From Algoriphagus lutimaris (lineage in GTDB: Bacteria; Bacteroidota; Bacteroidia; Cytophagales; Cyclobacteriaceae): a stretch of DNA of 64,000 nt. The position numbers were made by a program, and so were the translations under genes. The notes under the pieces were generated by a model, which had not been told where the DNA came from, made no database searches, and worked only from the letters and a program-made list of their open reading frames with translations. Every line of letters begins with the position of its first letter. Position 1 is the first letter of the stretch. Shown in pieces: positions 26,882 through 36,857 of this stretch. The stretch is from assembly GCF_017051705.1 (NCBI RefSeq), contig NZ_JAFIDJ010000001.1, positions 992,001-1,056,000 of the forward strand, in the 5' to 3' direction.

Positions 26882-29367
26882 GCCTTTCTTCTCACCCCTC
26901 TTACTGCTTCAGCTGAAATTGGATCCTCTGGCCATTCATGTTTGGGATATCTTCTTTTTAACTCTTTTTTCACTTCAAAATACCCATGTTGCCAAAAGCT
27001 TTTCAAATCCTGGGTTAATTGTACAGGCTTGAAGCCGGGCGATAGCATTTCTATTAATACAGGAATTTTTCCAGCATTAATCTTTGGTGTTTCCAACAAC
27101 CCAAATAGTTCCTGTAGTCTCACCGAAAGAATAGGGATTTCTCCCTCTGAACGGTATTCTAATTTGATTTTGCTGCCTGATGGTACATCTATCGAAGTAG
27201 GAGTTAATTCATCCAAAAGTTGCTGTAATTCAAATGAAAGACTATTCTTTAAAATCTGAACTAGATTCAAATTTTTTAGATCTTCATTCTTTTTGATGTT
27301 CTGCAAATAAAACTCCAGCCATTTTTCGGGTGTTTCACAAAGCTCTGCTACGGACCAATTCGGCCATTCTTGGCTAGGATTCCATATTTTCAGCGACTGA
27401 ACTCTTAAAATCAATTGTTCTACTGCCTCATTAAAATCCAACAAATATTCTCCCTCTTCCCGAATAGCTTCTAAAATAGCTTCTTTGACATTCCCTTCTG
27501 AATAGTTCGATAAAGGCCTAGTTCCAAGTATAATGGAACCTATCCTTATTTCAGAATGAGCCTGTAAACCACCTTTTTTCCGATCCCATTTTAAAACTTC
27601 CTTGGTTTTAAGCATAGGGGCCAAATCCTTAGGATTAATTGGCGCAGCCATCCAGATTTTACCCATTCCATCTCTTGCATCCACATGTGCCACAGCCAAC
27701 CATGATTCATGTGCTAAATCATCTCGGTGTCCTATTTCAGCTATTTTACCATTCGCCAGTTGAAATTGGGCATTGTTACCAGGTCGAGCGGCAGCAATTC
27801 TTTCTGGATATGCATAAGCCAATAATAACCCTGTCATCCAAGGATCCACTGCTTTATTCTCAGGGGAGATTTTAAACATAGATCGATAAGAAGAGGCCAA
27901 CTTTTCAATCTTTTTGATTCGGGGAATCGTCACTCCTCGTTCCCTATACCTTCTTAAGGCCTCAATTCTCAAGTTTATATCCACTCCAGATTCAGGTCCT
28001 AAAGGATCTCTTTCATCCAAAATCGCAGCTATATCTGTTCCTAATCCAAGTTCATCATGGCTCTTCGCATTCAATAACATATGTGCGATCCTTGGGTGTG
28101 TAGGAACACCGTGTATTGCTTTACCATGAGCTGTCAGGTTTCCATCTTCAATTGCCTCAATAGCCTCTAATGTCTTCTCTGCCAATAATAAAGTTCCAGA
28201 TGGAGGAGGAGAGAACCAAGTCATTGTTCGAATGTCTTCTTGTCCCCATGCCTTCATATCTAACACCATTGGAGTAAGGTCTGCTTCCAATAATTCCGGT
28301 GTTCTAAATTCAACCATTTGATTTTCAATGGCTTTTGTCCAAAGTCTATAGGAATGACCTGCTGTTAACCTTCCTGCACGACCAGAACGTTGATCTGCTG
28401 AATCCCTGCTAATCCTATGTAATACGAGTCTGGATAAGCCGGTTCTAGGATCGAATTTGGAGGACTTTGCATAGCCGGAATCAACTACCACTTTGATACC
28501 TTCAATGGTAAGTGAAGTTTCTGCTATATCTGTGGACAATACAATTTTTCTCTTTCCGGAAGGGTCAGGAAGTATAGCTCTATTTTGTGCACTTGGAGAA
28601 AGTTGTCCATATAAAGGCAATACCAAATCCTTTGGCAAAGCATTTCTTAAAATAGATTCCGCTTTTTTTATATCTCCTTGACCAGGTAAAAAAACCAAAA
28701 AATCTCCTTGGTGCTGATGCGTGAGCGGAATCAGTTTGCGGGCAGTATCTTCTCCTATACTGTATTCGTCGACTTCCCCTAAATAAGCCACTTCTACAGG
28801 ATATTGTCTTCCACTACTTTGAATGACTTGGGCTTTCAACAGCTCTGAAAGGGTAGGGGTATCGATGGTCGCAGACATCAATAAAATCCGTAAATCAGGT
28901 CTTAATACTTCTTGAATTTCTCTGCAAAGTGCCAAAGCAACTTCTGAATGTAAATTTCGCTCGTGGAATTCATCAAAAATCACCAAACCTACATTTTCCA
29001 AGCTATTATCGGAGTGCATCATCCGAGTCAAAATTCCTTCGGTGATGACTTCTAGTTGAGTATATTTGGATACCACAGATTCAAAACGGATTCTATAACC
29101 TATTAAATTTCCAACCTTAGTATGAGACATATCTGCCATCCGTTGGGCAATAGATTTAGTAGCCAAACGTCTGGGTTCCAACATGATTATCTTCTTCCCT
29201 TTTAGCCAGGGTTCCTCCAATAATGACAAAGGAAGCAAGGTACTTTTTCCTGCTCCTGGAGGGGCTTGAATAATCAAAGAGTTGGATTCAGAAAGGTGCC
29301 GCTTTACCTCAGAGATGATCTCTGCAACTGGTAAGTCAAAACTGTTGTATTCGAAATTTTGAACCAT
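26878..29367 (-). CDS. hrpB: ATP-dependent DEAH-box helicase HrpB
   Basis: An 829-residue helicase. Walker A is QAPPGAGKSTLLPLSLL, followed by MLEPRRLATKSIAQRMADM. The DEAH-box variant is FDEFHERNLHSEVALAL and motif III is LLMSATID. Motifs V-VI read VLSTDIAETSLTIEGIKVVVDSG and RDSADQRSGRAGRL. The long C-terminal region with HGYFEVKKELKRRYPKHEWPEDP is the HrpB signature. The start is taken at 29367 (MVQNFEYNSFDLP), 24 codons inside the longest frame, because the extension is not family-like. Its RNA role in most bacteria is poorly known. Confidence 0.95.
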   Translation of the reverse strand: MVQNFEYNSFDLPVAEIISEVKRHLSESNSLIIQAPPGAGKSTLLPLSLLEEPWLKGKKIIMLEPRRLATKSIAQRMADMSHTKVGNLIGYRIRFESVVSKYTQLEVITEGILTRMMHSDNSLENVGLVIFDEFHERNLHSEVALALCREIQEVLRPDLRILLMSATIDTPTLSELLKAQVIQSSGRQYPVEVAYLGEVDEYSIGEDTARKLIPLTHQHQGDFLVFLPGQGDIKKAESILRNALPKDLVLPLYGQLSPSAQNRAILPDPSGKRKIVLSTDIAETSLTIEGIKVVVDSGYAKSSKFDPRTGLSRLVLHRISRDSADQRSGRAGRLTAGHSYRLWTKAIENQMVEFRTPELLEADLTPMVLDMKAWGQEDIRTMTWFSPPPSGTLLLAEKTLEAIEAIEDGNLTAHGKAIHGVPTHPRIAHMLLNAKSHDELGLGTDIAAILDERDPLGPESGVDINLRIEALRRYRERGVTIPRIKKIEKLASSYRSMFKISPENKAVDPWMTGLLLAYAYPERIAAARPGNNAQFQLANGKIAEIGHRDDLAHESWLAVAHVDARDGMGKIWMAAPINPKDLAPMLKTKEVLKWDRKKGGLQAHSEIRIGSIILGTRPLSNYSEGNVKEAILEAIREEGEYLLDFNEAVEQLILRVQSLKIWNPSQEWPNWSVAELCETPEKWLEFYLQNIKKNEDLKNLNLVQILKNSLSFELQQLLDELTPTSIDVPSGSKIKLEYRSEGEIPILSVRLQELFGLLETPKINAGKIPVLIEMLSPGFKPVQLTQDLKSFWQHGYFEVKKELKRRYPKHEWPEDPISAEAVRGVRRKA

Positions 29368-29652
29368 GAGGCTGCAAAAATAGGAGATTCTAAAGTAGGG
29401 AATACACTCTAAGCATTCAATTATGGTAATGGAAAGCAAAAATCAGGAAATGGTTTCAATCCTATAAGTTAAATCCATCCCTTTCAGAGTATATAAATTA
29501 TTAGCTTAAAAGATGATTTTATGTACGAGTCCAATTTTAATACGGATATAGATGTTTTTGGAAGGAGTTTAGTTTTTCCGGAATTATTCTTGGAACTTTT
29601 GAAAAACACAATGTGATCTAGTTTCCTAAATTAACTAAAACCCTTTTTATCA

Positions 29653-30660
29653 ATGAAAAACAACATAAGATTAGTTCAATTGATGCATCCTAAACACGGT
29701 CGTAGGATCGCAAAAGTTCAAGAGCCTGATTTGGTGCTTTTAAAAGACTTTGATTCCGTTTATGAACTTGCTGTAACAGCCATTGATACCAATCAAGGTT
29801 TGATGAATCTGATACAAGACAGAATTTCTGATGAAAAGCTGGACTATAATTCTATCTATTCAACTAGTGATGAATGGAAGCTGCTTCCTTCTTTTGATCA
29901 TCCAGAATCTCCCTTTCAATGCCTAGTTTCCGGCACTGGGCTGACTCATCATAATAGCGCTTTAAATAGGCAAATGATGCATAGTGAGCATAAAGAACAA
30001 GCCACTGATAGTCTTAAAATGTATGAAATGGGCGTAAAGGGAGGAAATCCAAGTCCAGGCGAAATAGGAGTTCAACCGGAATGGTTTTATAAGGGAAATG
30101 GAGCAGTTTTAAGAGCGCATGGAGATAAACTTCTAATTCCTTATTTCGGGAATGACGGAGGGGAAGAACCGGAAATTGCAGGATTGTATATAATTGATAG
30201 AGAAGGAAATCCATTCAGGGTTGGGATGACGATCGGAAATGAATTTTCTGACCATGTGATGGAAAAAATAAATTATCTCTATTTAGCTCCATCAAAAATA
30301 AGGACCTGCGCGATTGGACCAGAATTGGTTATTGACGCGGATTTTGAAAGTATTTCCGGAGAAGTCTCGGTGTCCAGAGATGTGGAGCAAATCTGGAGTT
30401 CAAAAATCAATTCTGGTCAAAAGAACATGTGCCATAATTTGGAAAACTTGGAGTTTCACCATTTCAAATATGATTCTCACCGGATTCCTTTACAAGCACA
30501 TGTCCACTTTTACGGTGCAGATGCTTTTAGTTTTGGAAACAAGGTACTACTCGAAGCTGGTGATCAAATGACCGTGGCTTGGGAGGGAATGGGAAGGCCC
30601 TTGATTAATTATCTGGAAAAAGAAAATAGAAATAACTACCAGCATGTTCGACAATTATAA
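29653..30660 (+). CDS. GguC / AraD1-family protein
   Basis: A 335-residue protein resembling the GguC/AraD1 group, a branch of the fumarylacetoacetate-hydrolase superfamily. It starts with the short strand IRLVQLMHPKHGRRIAKVQEPDLVLL. It continues with SGTGLTHHNSALNRQMMH, GVQPEWFYKGNGAVLRAHG, PYFGNDGGEEPEIAGLYIID and GNEFSDHVME, whose acidic residues are the expected metal ligands. Relatives include a 2-keto-3-deoxy-L-arabonate dehydratase. No sugar-acid pathway genes are adjacent, so the substrate remains open. Confidence 0.78.
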   Translation: MKNNIRLVQLMHPKHGRRIAKVQEPDLVLLKDFDSVYELAVTAIDTNQGLMNLIQDRISDEKLDYNSIYSTSDEWKLLPSFDHPESPFQCLVSGTGLTHHNSALNRQMMHSEHKEQATDSLKMYEMGVKGGNPSPGEIGVQPEWFYKGNGAVLRAHGDKLLIPYFGNDGGEEPEIAGLYIIDREGNPFRVGMTIGNEFSDHVMEKINYLYLAPSKIRTCAIGPELVIDADFESISGEVSVSRDVEQIWSSKINSGQKNMCHNLENLEFHHFKYDSHRIPLQAHVHFYGADAFSFGNKVLLEAGDQMTVAWEGMGRPLINYLEKENRNNYQHVRQL

Positions 30661-30689
30661 ACTACCTTTTTTGGATATTGAGTAAAAAA

Positions 30690-30715
30690 AAACCACGGGT
30701 AAATTCCCGTGGTTT
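30690..30715. terminator. Rho-independent terminator
   Basis: A 10-base stem AAACCACGGG / CCCGTGGTTT with a 6-base loop, flanked by A-runs and T-runs. It separates the converging GguC-like and DUF2911 genes and can serve both. Confidence 0.9.
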
Positions 30716-30736
30716 CATTTTTTTTAGGACGTATAC

Positions 30737-31249
30737 TTAAGAACCTAATTTTGCAGATGCCTTTCCATATTCCCATCTAATTTCAAAGCTGGATGGTTTC
30801 ACTTCGTAAACCAATCGCTCCTCCATGGTAGAAGTTTGTTGGGAAGGAACACTTACTCTGAGCACATCTTTGCTAGAATCATAATCAAAGGCACCCCACT
30901 GCTTAGCAACTTCATTGAAAATAAATGTAGATGTATTTTCACCTGGGATTACAAAGAATCCATAAGTTCCAGCAGGCAACTTTTTACCTTCAACCATGAT
31001 ATCCTTGGTAGTGGTAAAGGTGGTGGCCTCATTCGCTCCAGCTCTCCAAACCTCTCCCAAAGGAACCAAATCTCCCCAAATCACTCTTCCTTTTACAGCA
31101 GGACTACTATAATTGATGGTAATTTTAGCATCACCAACAGTTCCTTCTGCTGTTTTAGCAGGACTTGGTTTTTCTTGTGCATTAGCAGCATATCCTACAA
31201 ATGCCATTAGGATCATTGCAAAAAAGCTCTTTTTCAAATTCATTGTCAT
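30737..31249 (-). CDS. DUF2911 secreted protein
   Basis: A 170-residue protein with signal peptide (ending GYAANAQ). Mature motifs are ITINYSSPAVKGRVIWGDLVPLGEVWRAGANEATTFTT and PAGTYGFFVIPG, with WGAFDYDSSKDVLRV later. These define DUF2911, abundant in Bacteroidota. Function unknown. Translation could start at either of two Met codons (31249 or 31243); the second gives a cleaner signal peptide. Confidence 0.9.
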   Translation of the reverse strand: MTMNLKKSFFAMILMAFVGYAANAQEKPSPAKTAEGTVGDAKITINYSSPAVKGRVIWGDLVPLGEVWRAGANEATTFTTTKDIMVEGKKLPAGTYGFFVIPGENTSTFIFNEVAKQWGAFDYDSSKDVLRVSVPSQQTSTMEERLVYEVKPSSFEIRWEYGKASAKLGS

Positions 31250-31386
31250 GTTATTTAATGGTATTTAGAATGGAAAATACAGAATTTATTCAAAATAGAA
31301 TGTCTTAAACTGATATTTTAAAGAAAAATAACGGGATGCTAATGAAACAGGTTTTACAAAAGCATTTTAAAAACTCAATTAAAAAA

Positions 31387-31420
31387 AAACAGGGAGTTGA
31401 AAAGAATTCACCCCCTGTTT
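31387..31420 (-). terminator. Rho-independent terminator
   Basis: On the minus strand AAACAGGG, an internal GGTGAA/TTCAAC-like extension, and CCCTGTTT followed by a run of T. It lies about 60 bases after the stop of the Gfo/Idh/MocA oxidoreductase gene. The rest of the gap 31250-31481 shows no gene. Confidence 0.8.
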
Positions 31421-31481
31421 ATAGGTTAATTTGAGCAAATAGATTTGGTATCCATTTTGCCCATAATTATTAATGAAGATA

Positions 31482-32636
31482 TTATGAAGGAATCTTAACC
31501 CATGCCTCCTTGGCATTACTTTCTACAATTGCTTCACCTATAATTAATTCTCTCAAGCCGTCTGCAAAGGTTGGGAAGGTTGGTGATTCAGGCATTTTAC
31601 CCTCACGAACAGCAGCATAGACCTCTTTAAATAATTGCTTAGAAGTATCGGGGAATCCTTCTTGGTGTCCACCTGGGAAACTCACCAATGAACGGGCACC
31701 TGCACTTACCAACGCAGGGTCTTTCATCATAACGGAATTTGGTTCATCTCGCTTTCCTATCCAAAGTTCATTTGGTTTTTCGGCATTGAATTCAAAGTTT
31801 GCCTTAGAACCGGAGATCTCAATATTCAATCTGTTTTTACGGCCCGCATTGATTTGACTTACAGTGATTGATCCTGTTCTTCCATTATCAAAACGTAACA
31901 ATACGGTTGCATAATCTTCAGAATTTACTGGATACTCTTTATAATCAGAAGGATCCAAGGCTTTGCCAGAGAAAGTTTCAATCGCTTTCAAAGGTTTCAA
32001 TCTGGTTTTGTAAACTGTAGAAAAATCAGCCATCACTGCTGTAATTCTCAAGCCAGTAACGTATTCTGTCATATCCAATAAATGGGATCCAATATCAGCT
32101 ACGGCTCTTGATCCACCTGATTGTTCAGGCTCCAATCTCCAGTTATAGTCTGTGCGATGGAATAGCCAATCTTGCAAGTAAGAACCCATGACAGAATTTA
32201 CCTCTCCCAATTCTCCACTTTCACGCATCACTTTCATCTGTCTTACCATTGGGTAATAACGAAGATTAAAGTGTACTGCATTGACCAATCCTTTCTCTTC
32301 TGCGATGGCCACCAATTCTTCAGCTTCAGCAATGGTATTGGCTAAAGGTTTTTCACAAACCACATGTTTGCCTGCCAATAAACAAGCTTTCGTTTGTGGG
32401 AAATGCAGGAAGTTAGGGGTACAAACATGAACCACTTGAATGCTGTCATCCTTCAACATATTTTCAAAAGTATATGCATTAGGAATACCAAGCTCCTTGG
32501 CTTTGGCTTCAGCTACTTCTTGATTTACTTCAACAAGACCTGAAACATGGATATTAGGAATTCTTCTTAGTGCCTCTAAATGTGCTGGACCGATAAAGCC
32601 GGTTCCTACAATAGCAGCATTGATCGTCTGGGACAT
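31482..32636 (-). CDS. Gfo/Idh/MocA-family oxidoreductase
   Basis: A 384-residue NAD(P)-dependent dehydrogenase. The Rossmann motif is NAAIVGTGFIGPAHLEAL near the N-terminus, and the family signature VVCEKPLANTIAEAEEL lies around residue 95. VHFNLRYYPMVRQMKVM and DIGSHLLDMTEYVTG carry the substrate and catalytic residues of inositol/glucose-type dehydrogenases. It has no Tat or Sec signal and is cytoplasmic. It is monocistronic, with its own terminator, and substrate cannot be read from the sequence. The 180 bases upstream of it contain no gene. Confidence 0.92.
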   Translation of the reverse strand: MSQTINAAIVGTGFIGPAHLEALRRIPNIHVSGLVEVNQEVAEAKAKELGIPNAYTFENMLKDDSIQVVHVCTPNFLHFPQTKACLLAGKHVVCEKPLANTIAEAEELVAIAEEKGLVNAVHFNLRYYPMVRQMKVMRESGELGEVNSVMGSYLQDWLFHRTDYNWRLEPEQSGGSRAVADIGSHLLDMTEYVTGLRITAVMADFSTVYKTRLKPLKAIETFSGKALDPSDYKEYPVNSEDYATVLLRFDNGRTGSITVSQINAGRKNRLNIEISGSKANFEFNAEKPNELWIGKRDEPNSVMMKDPALVSAGARSLVSFPGGHQEGFPDTSKQLFKEVYAAVREGKMPESPTFPTFADGLRELIIGEAIVESNAKEAWVKIPS

Positions 32637-32816
32637 AGGTTTTTTTAGGTTGAATTAAATAGATGTTTAAAACGTCAAATTAGGAAAAATGCTTCAAAAA
32701 CAAGCCATTTATAAAATGTCATTTTCTTAAAAAAGCCTGTCGATTTTGCCCATTTCTTAAGTTTATTTTCAAAAACTCACTTCTATTCTCTGAAAATCAG
32801 CACCATCTATCCTTTA

Positions 32817-33956
32817 TTAAGGCTTAATCCACCATTCTTCTCTTGTTTCAAGATTTTGATTCAAAATAATATATGACCCGATTTTCGGAACATATACAGG
32901 TAATTTAAGTTTCTCTGCTGACTTTAGAACACGTTCCACCGGATCAGTCCAAGAATGCATGGCAAGAGAAAAAGCCGCCCAATGGATGGGCATGATGACT
33001 TTGGCTTGAATATCCAAACCTGCTTGGGCTGTCTCCTCTGGCATCATATGAATCTCCTTCCATCGCTCATTGTATTGACCACATTCCATCATGGCAAAAT
33101 CGAAAGGGCCATAACGCTCTCCGATTTCTTTGAAATGAGGGCCATACCCACCATCCCCACTAAAATAGATTCGGTCGGACTTTCCATGGATCACCCAAGA
33201 TCCCCATAAAGTTGAAAATCGATTATTGAGCCCCCTTCCTGAAAAATGCCTAGAAGGTGTTAAGGCCATCTTCAACCCATCCACATCTAGCTCATCCCAC
33301 CAATCCATCTCGTGAATTTTTTCGGATTCAATACCCCAAGCTTCTAAATGGGAACCTAATCCCAAAGGGACATAATAAGATTGAGTCTTCCCCTTCAATT
33401 TTTGAACAGAACCATAATCTAGATGATCATAATGATCATGTGAGAACAAAATCATATCAATGGATGGTAATTGTTCAATTTCTATAGGAAGCTCTTTGCT
33501 GAATCGTTTCTTTCCCAATATCGGGTGGGGAGCAGGTACTTCCCCAAGCATGGGGTCCAAAAGAATATTTTTACCATCTATTTGTAAGAGAAATGCGGAA
33601 TGTCCAAACCAAATCAACCTTGTACTCAGGTTTGGCAAAGTGAGATCTACGGAATCAATTTTCACTATGGGAATATCGAAATCAGGAACTCTGGAAGGAT
33701 CATTTTTAAAGAATTCCGGAAGCATTTTTATTGCCTTTCCAAAATCCATCTCCATGTTGGTTTCGATCAGGTTTTGAAATTCTCCATTGGAATAATGCTC
33801 CAATTTTTCAAATTCAGCTTTCTGCTCAGAACTAGGGTTGGCTCCAAATTGAGGGCTGAGACTTACAAAAAGGATTCCTATGATAATTAAGGTAAGGCAT
33901 ATGGAAAGAATTACTAATAGTAACCTTTTAATAGCCTTTAATGATTTTTTAAGCAT
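32817..33956 (-). CDS. NAPE-PLD/UlaG-like metallo-beta-lactamase-fold hydrolase
   Basis: A 379-residue protein with an N-terminal membrane anchor (LLLVILSICLTLIIIGILFVSL). The beta-lactamase fold shows LIWFGHSAFLLQIDGKNILLDPML, the metal motif ILFSHDHYDHLDYGS, TPSRHFSGRG, YFSGDGGYGPHF and the late MPIHWAAFSLAMHSW. This arrangement matches N-acylphosphatidylethanolamine phospholipase-D-like and UlaG-like hydrolases. A lipid or ester substrate at the inner membrane is plausible. No obvious partner gene is adjacent. Confidence 0.88.
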   Translation of the reverse strand: MLKKSLKAIKRLLLVILSICLTLIIIGILFVSLSPQFGANPSSEQKAEFEKLEHYSNGEFQNLIETNMEMDFGKAIKMLPEFFKNDPSRVPDFDIPIVKIDSVDLTLPNLSTRLIWFGHSAFLLQIDGKNILLDPMLGEVPAPHPILGKKRFSKELPIEIEQLPSIDMILFSHDHYDHLDYGSVQKLKGKTQSYYVPLGLGSHLEAWGIESEKIHEMDWWDELDVDGLKMALTPSRHFSGRGLNNRFSTLWGSWVIHGKSDRIYFSGDGGYGPHFKEIGERYGPFDFAMMECGQYNERWKEIHMMPEETAQAGLDIQAKVIMPIHWAAFSLAMHSWTDPVERVLKSAEKLKLPVYVPKIGSYIILNQNLETREEWWIKP

Positions 33957-34164
33957 TTATTTTAAGGGTGTTTTCAAAAATAGTGCAACAGGATAAACTC
34001 AAATCCTCAAATAAAGATGCCCAATCCTTAAAAATACTTCAAAATTCTTGGACCTTTCTTAAAATTCTTACTCGCTTAAATGCCATTCTCCCGAATACAT
34101 TTCCATAGGCGGCTTTATTTACGTATTGAATTTCTTTAACTTAAGGTTCAAAAGACATAAATCC

Positions 34165-34620
34165 ATGGCAACATTAAATCTAAAAATTAACGGTAGTACC
34201 CATACTGTTGATGTCGAAGAAGACACCCCCTTATTGTGGGTTCTTCGGGACCATCTTGGCTTAGTGGGTACCAAATATTCATGTGGAATTGCCCAATGCG
34301 GAGCTTGTACTGTACATTTAAACGGTGAGGCTATATTTTCATGTAGCATGCCAGTTTCAAGTGTTGGTTCGGATGAAATAACCACTATTGAAGGCCTATC
34401 CAAAGATGGAGACCATCCAGTCCAAAAGGCATGGGATGAAATAGATGTGGCACAATGTGGGTATTGCCAAGCAGGGCAAATTATGAACGCTGCAGCATTT
34501 TTAGATAAAAACCCTTCTCCAAGTATGGAGGAAATAGAAAATGCAATGAACAGAAATATCTGTAGATGCGGAACCTATCATAAAATAAGAGAGGCTGTTG
34601 CAAAAGCTGCTAAAATCTAA
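34165..34620 (+). CDS. [2Fe-2S] small subunit of molybdenum hydroxylase
   Basis: A 151-residue iron-sulfur subunit. The plant-type cluster motif CGIAQCGACTVHLNG with a later Cys in FSCSMPVS binds one cluster. CGYCQAGQIMNAAAFL and NICRCGTYHKI bind the second. Short subunits of this type (isoquinoline 1-oxidoreductase alpha-like) pair with a large Mo subunit and lack FAD. I use the ATG at 34165 (MATLNLKIN), 13 codons inside the longest frame. No signal peptide is visible; it probably travels with the Tat-exported large subunit encoded 5 bases downstream. Confidence 0.93.
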   Translation: MATLNLKINGSTHTVDVEEDTPLLWVLRDHLGLVGTKYSCGIAQCGACTVHLNGEAIFSCSMPVSSVGSDEITTIEGLSKDGDHPVQKAWDEIDVAQCGYCQAGQIMNAAAFLDKNPSPSMEEIENAMNRNICRCGTYHKIREAVAKAAKI

Positions 34621-34625
34621 AAATC

Positions 34626-36791
34626 ATGGCTACACTAACAAAAACAACTAGACGGGATTTTCTAAAGATAGCAGGTACTACAGCTGGTGGTTTATTTATA
34701 GGCTTTAACTGGCTGGCTTGCGATTCACCAAAAATGGAAGTCCTCACCGATGAGCAGGTACTTTCCCAAGCCAAAGGCTTTAATGCGTACCTTTCAATTG
34801 CACCAAGTGGAGATATCGTGATTTACTCACCTAACCCAGAGTTAGGGCAAAATATCAAAACATCATTTCCAATGGTGGTGGCAGAGGAACTAGATGCAGA
34901 CTGGAAAAATGTTCGGGTCATGCAAGCAAATCTGGATCAGGAAAAGTATGATCGCCAATTGACTGGTGGATCTGGTGCTATGCCACATTCCTGGGAAAGA
35001 TTGAGAAAAGCAGGTGCTACTGCACGATATTTATTAGTAGCTGCTGCAGCCAAAGAATGGGGAGTTCCGGCTTCTGAAATCACAACTGAGGCTAGTATGA
35101 TCTACCATAAAGGAAGCGGTAAAGAAGCTAGCTATGGAGATATGGCAATCGCCGCATCTGGTTTGGAAGCACCTGAAGAGGTTTCCCTAAAAAATCCAAA
35201 AGACTTCAAAATCATCGGAACTCCAGTTAAAAACGTGGACAACCAAGCCATTTTTACTGGAAAACCACTATACGGGTTAGATTTCTACAGGGAAGGTATG
35301 AAGCATGCAATGATTCAAAGACCTCCTTTTGGAATGAAAATCAAATCAGTAGATGATGCTGCAGCCAAAAACGTAAAAGGCATTTCTGATGTCATGGTCA
35401 TGGAAAATAATGTAGTCCTAATTGGGGATTCTACCTGGCCATTAATGAAAGCTAAAAAGCTTTTGAAAATAGATTATGAGGCAGACGGGCTTGTGGAAAG
35501 TTCCAGTGATCACGATCGTCTTTTCCGGGAGATGTTAGATTCTAACAAAGCGGAAGAAAGAAGGAGGGATGGTAACGTAGCAATGGCCTTTAAAAATGCC
35601 GCAAAGGTGGTTACAGCTGAATACCAATGTCCTTTCCTATCACATTCTCCAATGGAACCCATGAACTTCTTTGCGCATGTGAAGGAGAATTCTGCGGAAC
35701 TAATTGGACCTACACAAACACCAGATAGAGCGGCTTCTGCTGCTGCAGAAATACTTGGCATTCCTAAAGAGAATATTACTGTGGAAATTACTCGCTTGGG
35801 AGGAGGATTTGGTAGAAGGCTTCGAGCAGACTATGTGGAAGAAGCGGTCAAAGTTTCTAAAGCCATCAATGCCCCGGTTAAAGTGACTTGGAGCAGAGAA
35901 GATGATATTACAGGTGGAGCATATAGACCCGCAGTAAGATATCGATTTGAAGCTGCCCTGGATGCCGATGGAAATATGATTGGCTATAAATTAAAAGGAG
36001 CTGGTATCAACGCTGGTAACAGCACACGTCAAAATAATTTTCCTTCTGGAGCAGTAGACAATGTGTTGATTGAAAGTATTGATCATAATTCGCCAATTAC
36101 TACCAATCCTTGGAGAGCTCCAATCACCAACTTCTTGGCTTATGCGGAACAATCTTTTCTTGATGAGGTGGCTTTAGAAGCCAACAGGGATCCTGTGGAA
36201 TTCAGGCTTTCTCTTCTAGAAAAGGCCAAAGCAAGTCCGGTTGGAGGAGAATTGGGATACGATGCGGATCGAATGATTGGAGTGATTAAAACTGCCGCTG
36301 AGAAATCCAATTGGGGGAAAAACCCAAATGTCAGTCAAGGTTTTTCAGTTTACTTCTCTCATAGAACCTATGTTGCGCAGGTAGCGGATATTGAAATGGA
36401 AAATGGATCTCCTGTACTCAAGAAGATCACAGCAGCAACGGATTGTGGGATGGTTATTAACCCAACCGGAGCTAACCATCAAGTAAGAGGTGGAATTGTT
36501 GACGGAATGGGACATGCGATGTATGGTAATCTGACTTTTGAAAACGGACTTCCTACTCAAAAGAACTTTGATAAGTATCGATTGATCAGAATGAAGGAAG
36601 TTCCTCAAATTGATGTGCATTACGTGGACAGTGGGTATGATCCAACTGGTTTAGGTGAACCTGCATTGCCACCGACGGGAGGAGCAGTTGCCAATGCCAT
36701 TTACAAAGCGACCAAAAGAAGATTAAGAAGACAACCATTTATAGAGCAAGAAGAATTCTTTGATCTTAATTTGGAAATCAAACGTGCTTAA
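34626..36791 (+). CDS. Tat-exported molybdopterin large subunit (IorB-like aldehyde dehydrogenase family)
   Basis: A 721-residue molybdenum-hydroxylase large subunit. The N-terminus has a Tat signal (TTRRDFLKIAGTTAGGLFIGF) followed by LACDS, possibly lipid-modified. Mo-cofactor motifs include MPHSWERLRKAGATAR, LSHSPMEPMNFFAH and EITRLGGGFGRRLRADYVEEA. The catalytic Glu lies in GLGEPALPPTGGAVANAIY near the C-terminus. With the small subunit it should oxidise an aldehyde or N-heterocycle in the periplasm. No FAD subunit or cytochrome is adjacent, so its electron acceptor is unknown. Confidence 0.92.
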   Translation: MATLTKTTRRDFLKIAGTTAGGLFIGFNWLACDSPKMEVLTDEQVLSQAKGFNAYLSIAPSGDIVIYSPNPELGQNIKTSFPMVVAEELDADWKNVRVMQANLDQEKYDRQLTGGSGAMPHSWERLRKAGATARYLLVAAAAKEWGVPASEITTEASMIYHKGSGKEASYGDMAIAASGLEAPEEVSLKNPKDFKIIGTPVKNVDNQAIFTGKPLYGLDFYREGMKHAMIQRPPFGMKIKSVDDAAAKNVKGISDVMVMENNVVLIGDSTWPLMKAKKLLKIDYEADGLVESSSDHDRLFREMLDSNKAEERRRDGNVAMAFKNAAKVVTAEYQCPFLSHSPMEPMNFFAHVKENSAELIGPTQTPDRAASAAAEILGIPKENITVEITRLGGGFGRRLRADYVEEAVKVSKAINAPVKVTWSREDDITGGAYRPAVRYRFEAALDADGNMIGYKLKGAGINAGNSTRQNNFPSGAVDNVLIESIDHNSPITTNPWRAPITNFLAYAEQSFLDEVALEANRDPVEFRLSLLEKAKASPVGGELGYDADRMIGVIKTAAEKSNWGKNPNVSQGFSVYFSHRTYVAQVADIEMENGSPVLKKITAATDCGMVINPTGANHQVRGGIVDGMGHAMYGNLTFENGLPTQKNFDKYRLIRMKEVPQIDVHYVDSGYDPTGLGEPALPPTGGAVANAIYKATKRRLRRQPFIEQEEFFDLNLEIKRA

Positions 36792-36806
36792 ATTGATTTA
36801 ATAATT

Positions 36807-36840
36807 AAAAAGGTGTCAAAATTACTTGACACCTTTTTTT
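36807..36840 (+). terminator. Rho-independent terminator
   Basis: A 13-base perfect stem (AAAAAGGTGTCAA / TTGACACCTTTTT) with a 6-base loop and extended T-run, 16 bases after the Mo large subunit stop. The A-run on the left also suits the converging hypothetical gene. Confidence 0.93.
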
Positions 36841-36857
36841 TATGATTCTTTATAAGC

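Noticed and set aside
29521-29616. 31-codon open frame before the GguC-like gene
   Set aside because: Short, no recognisable motif, and no start-site context; probably chance in a 285-base gap.
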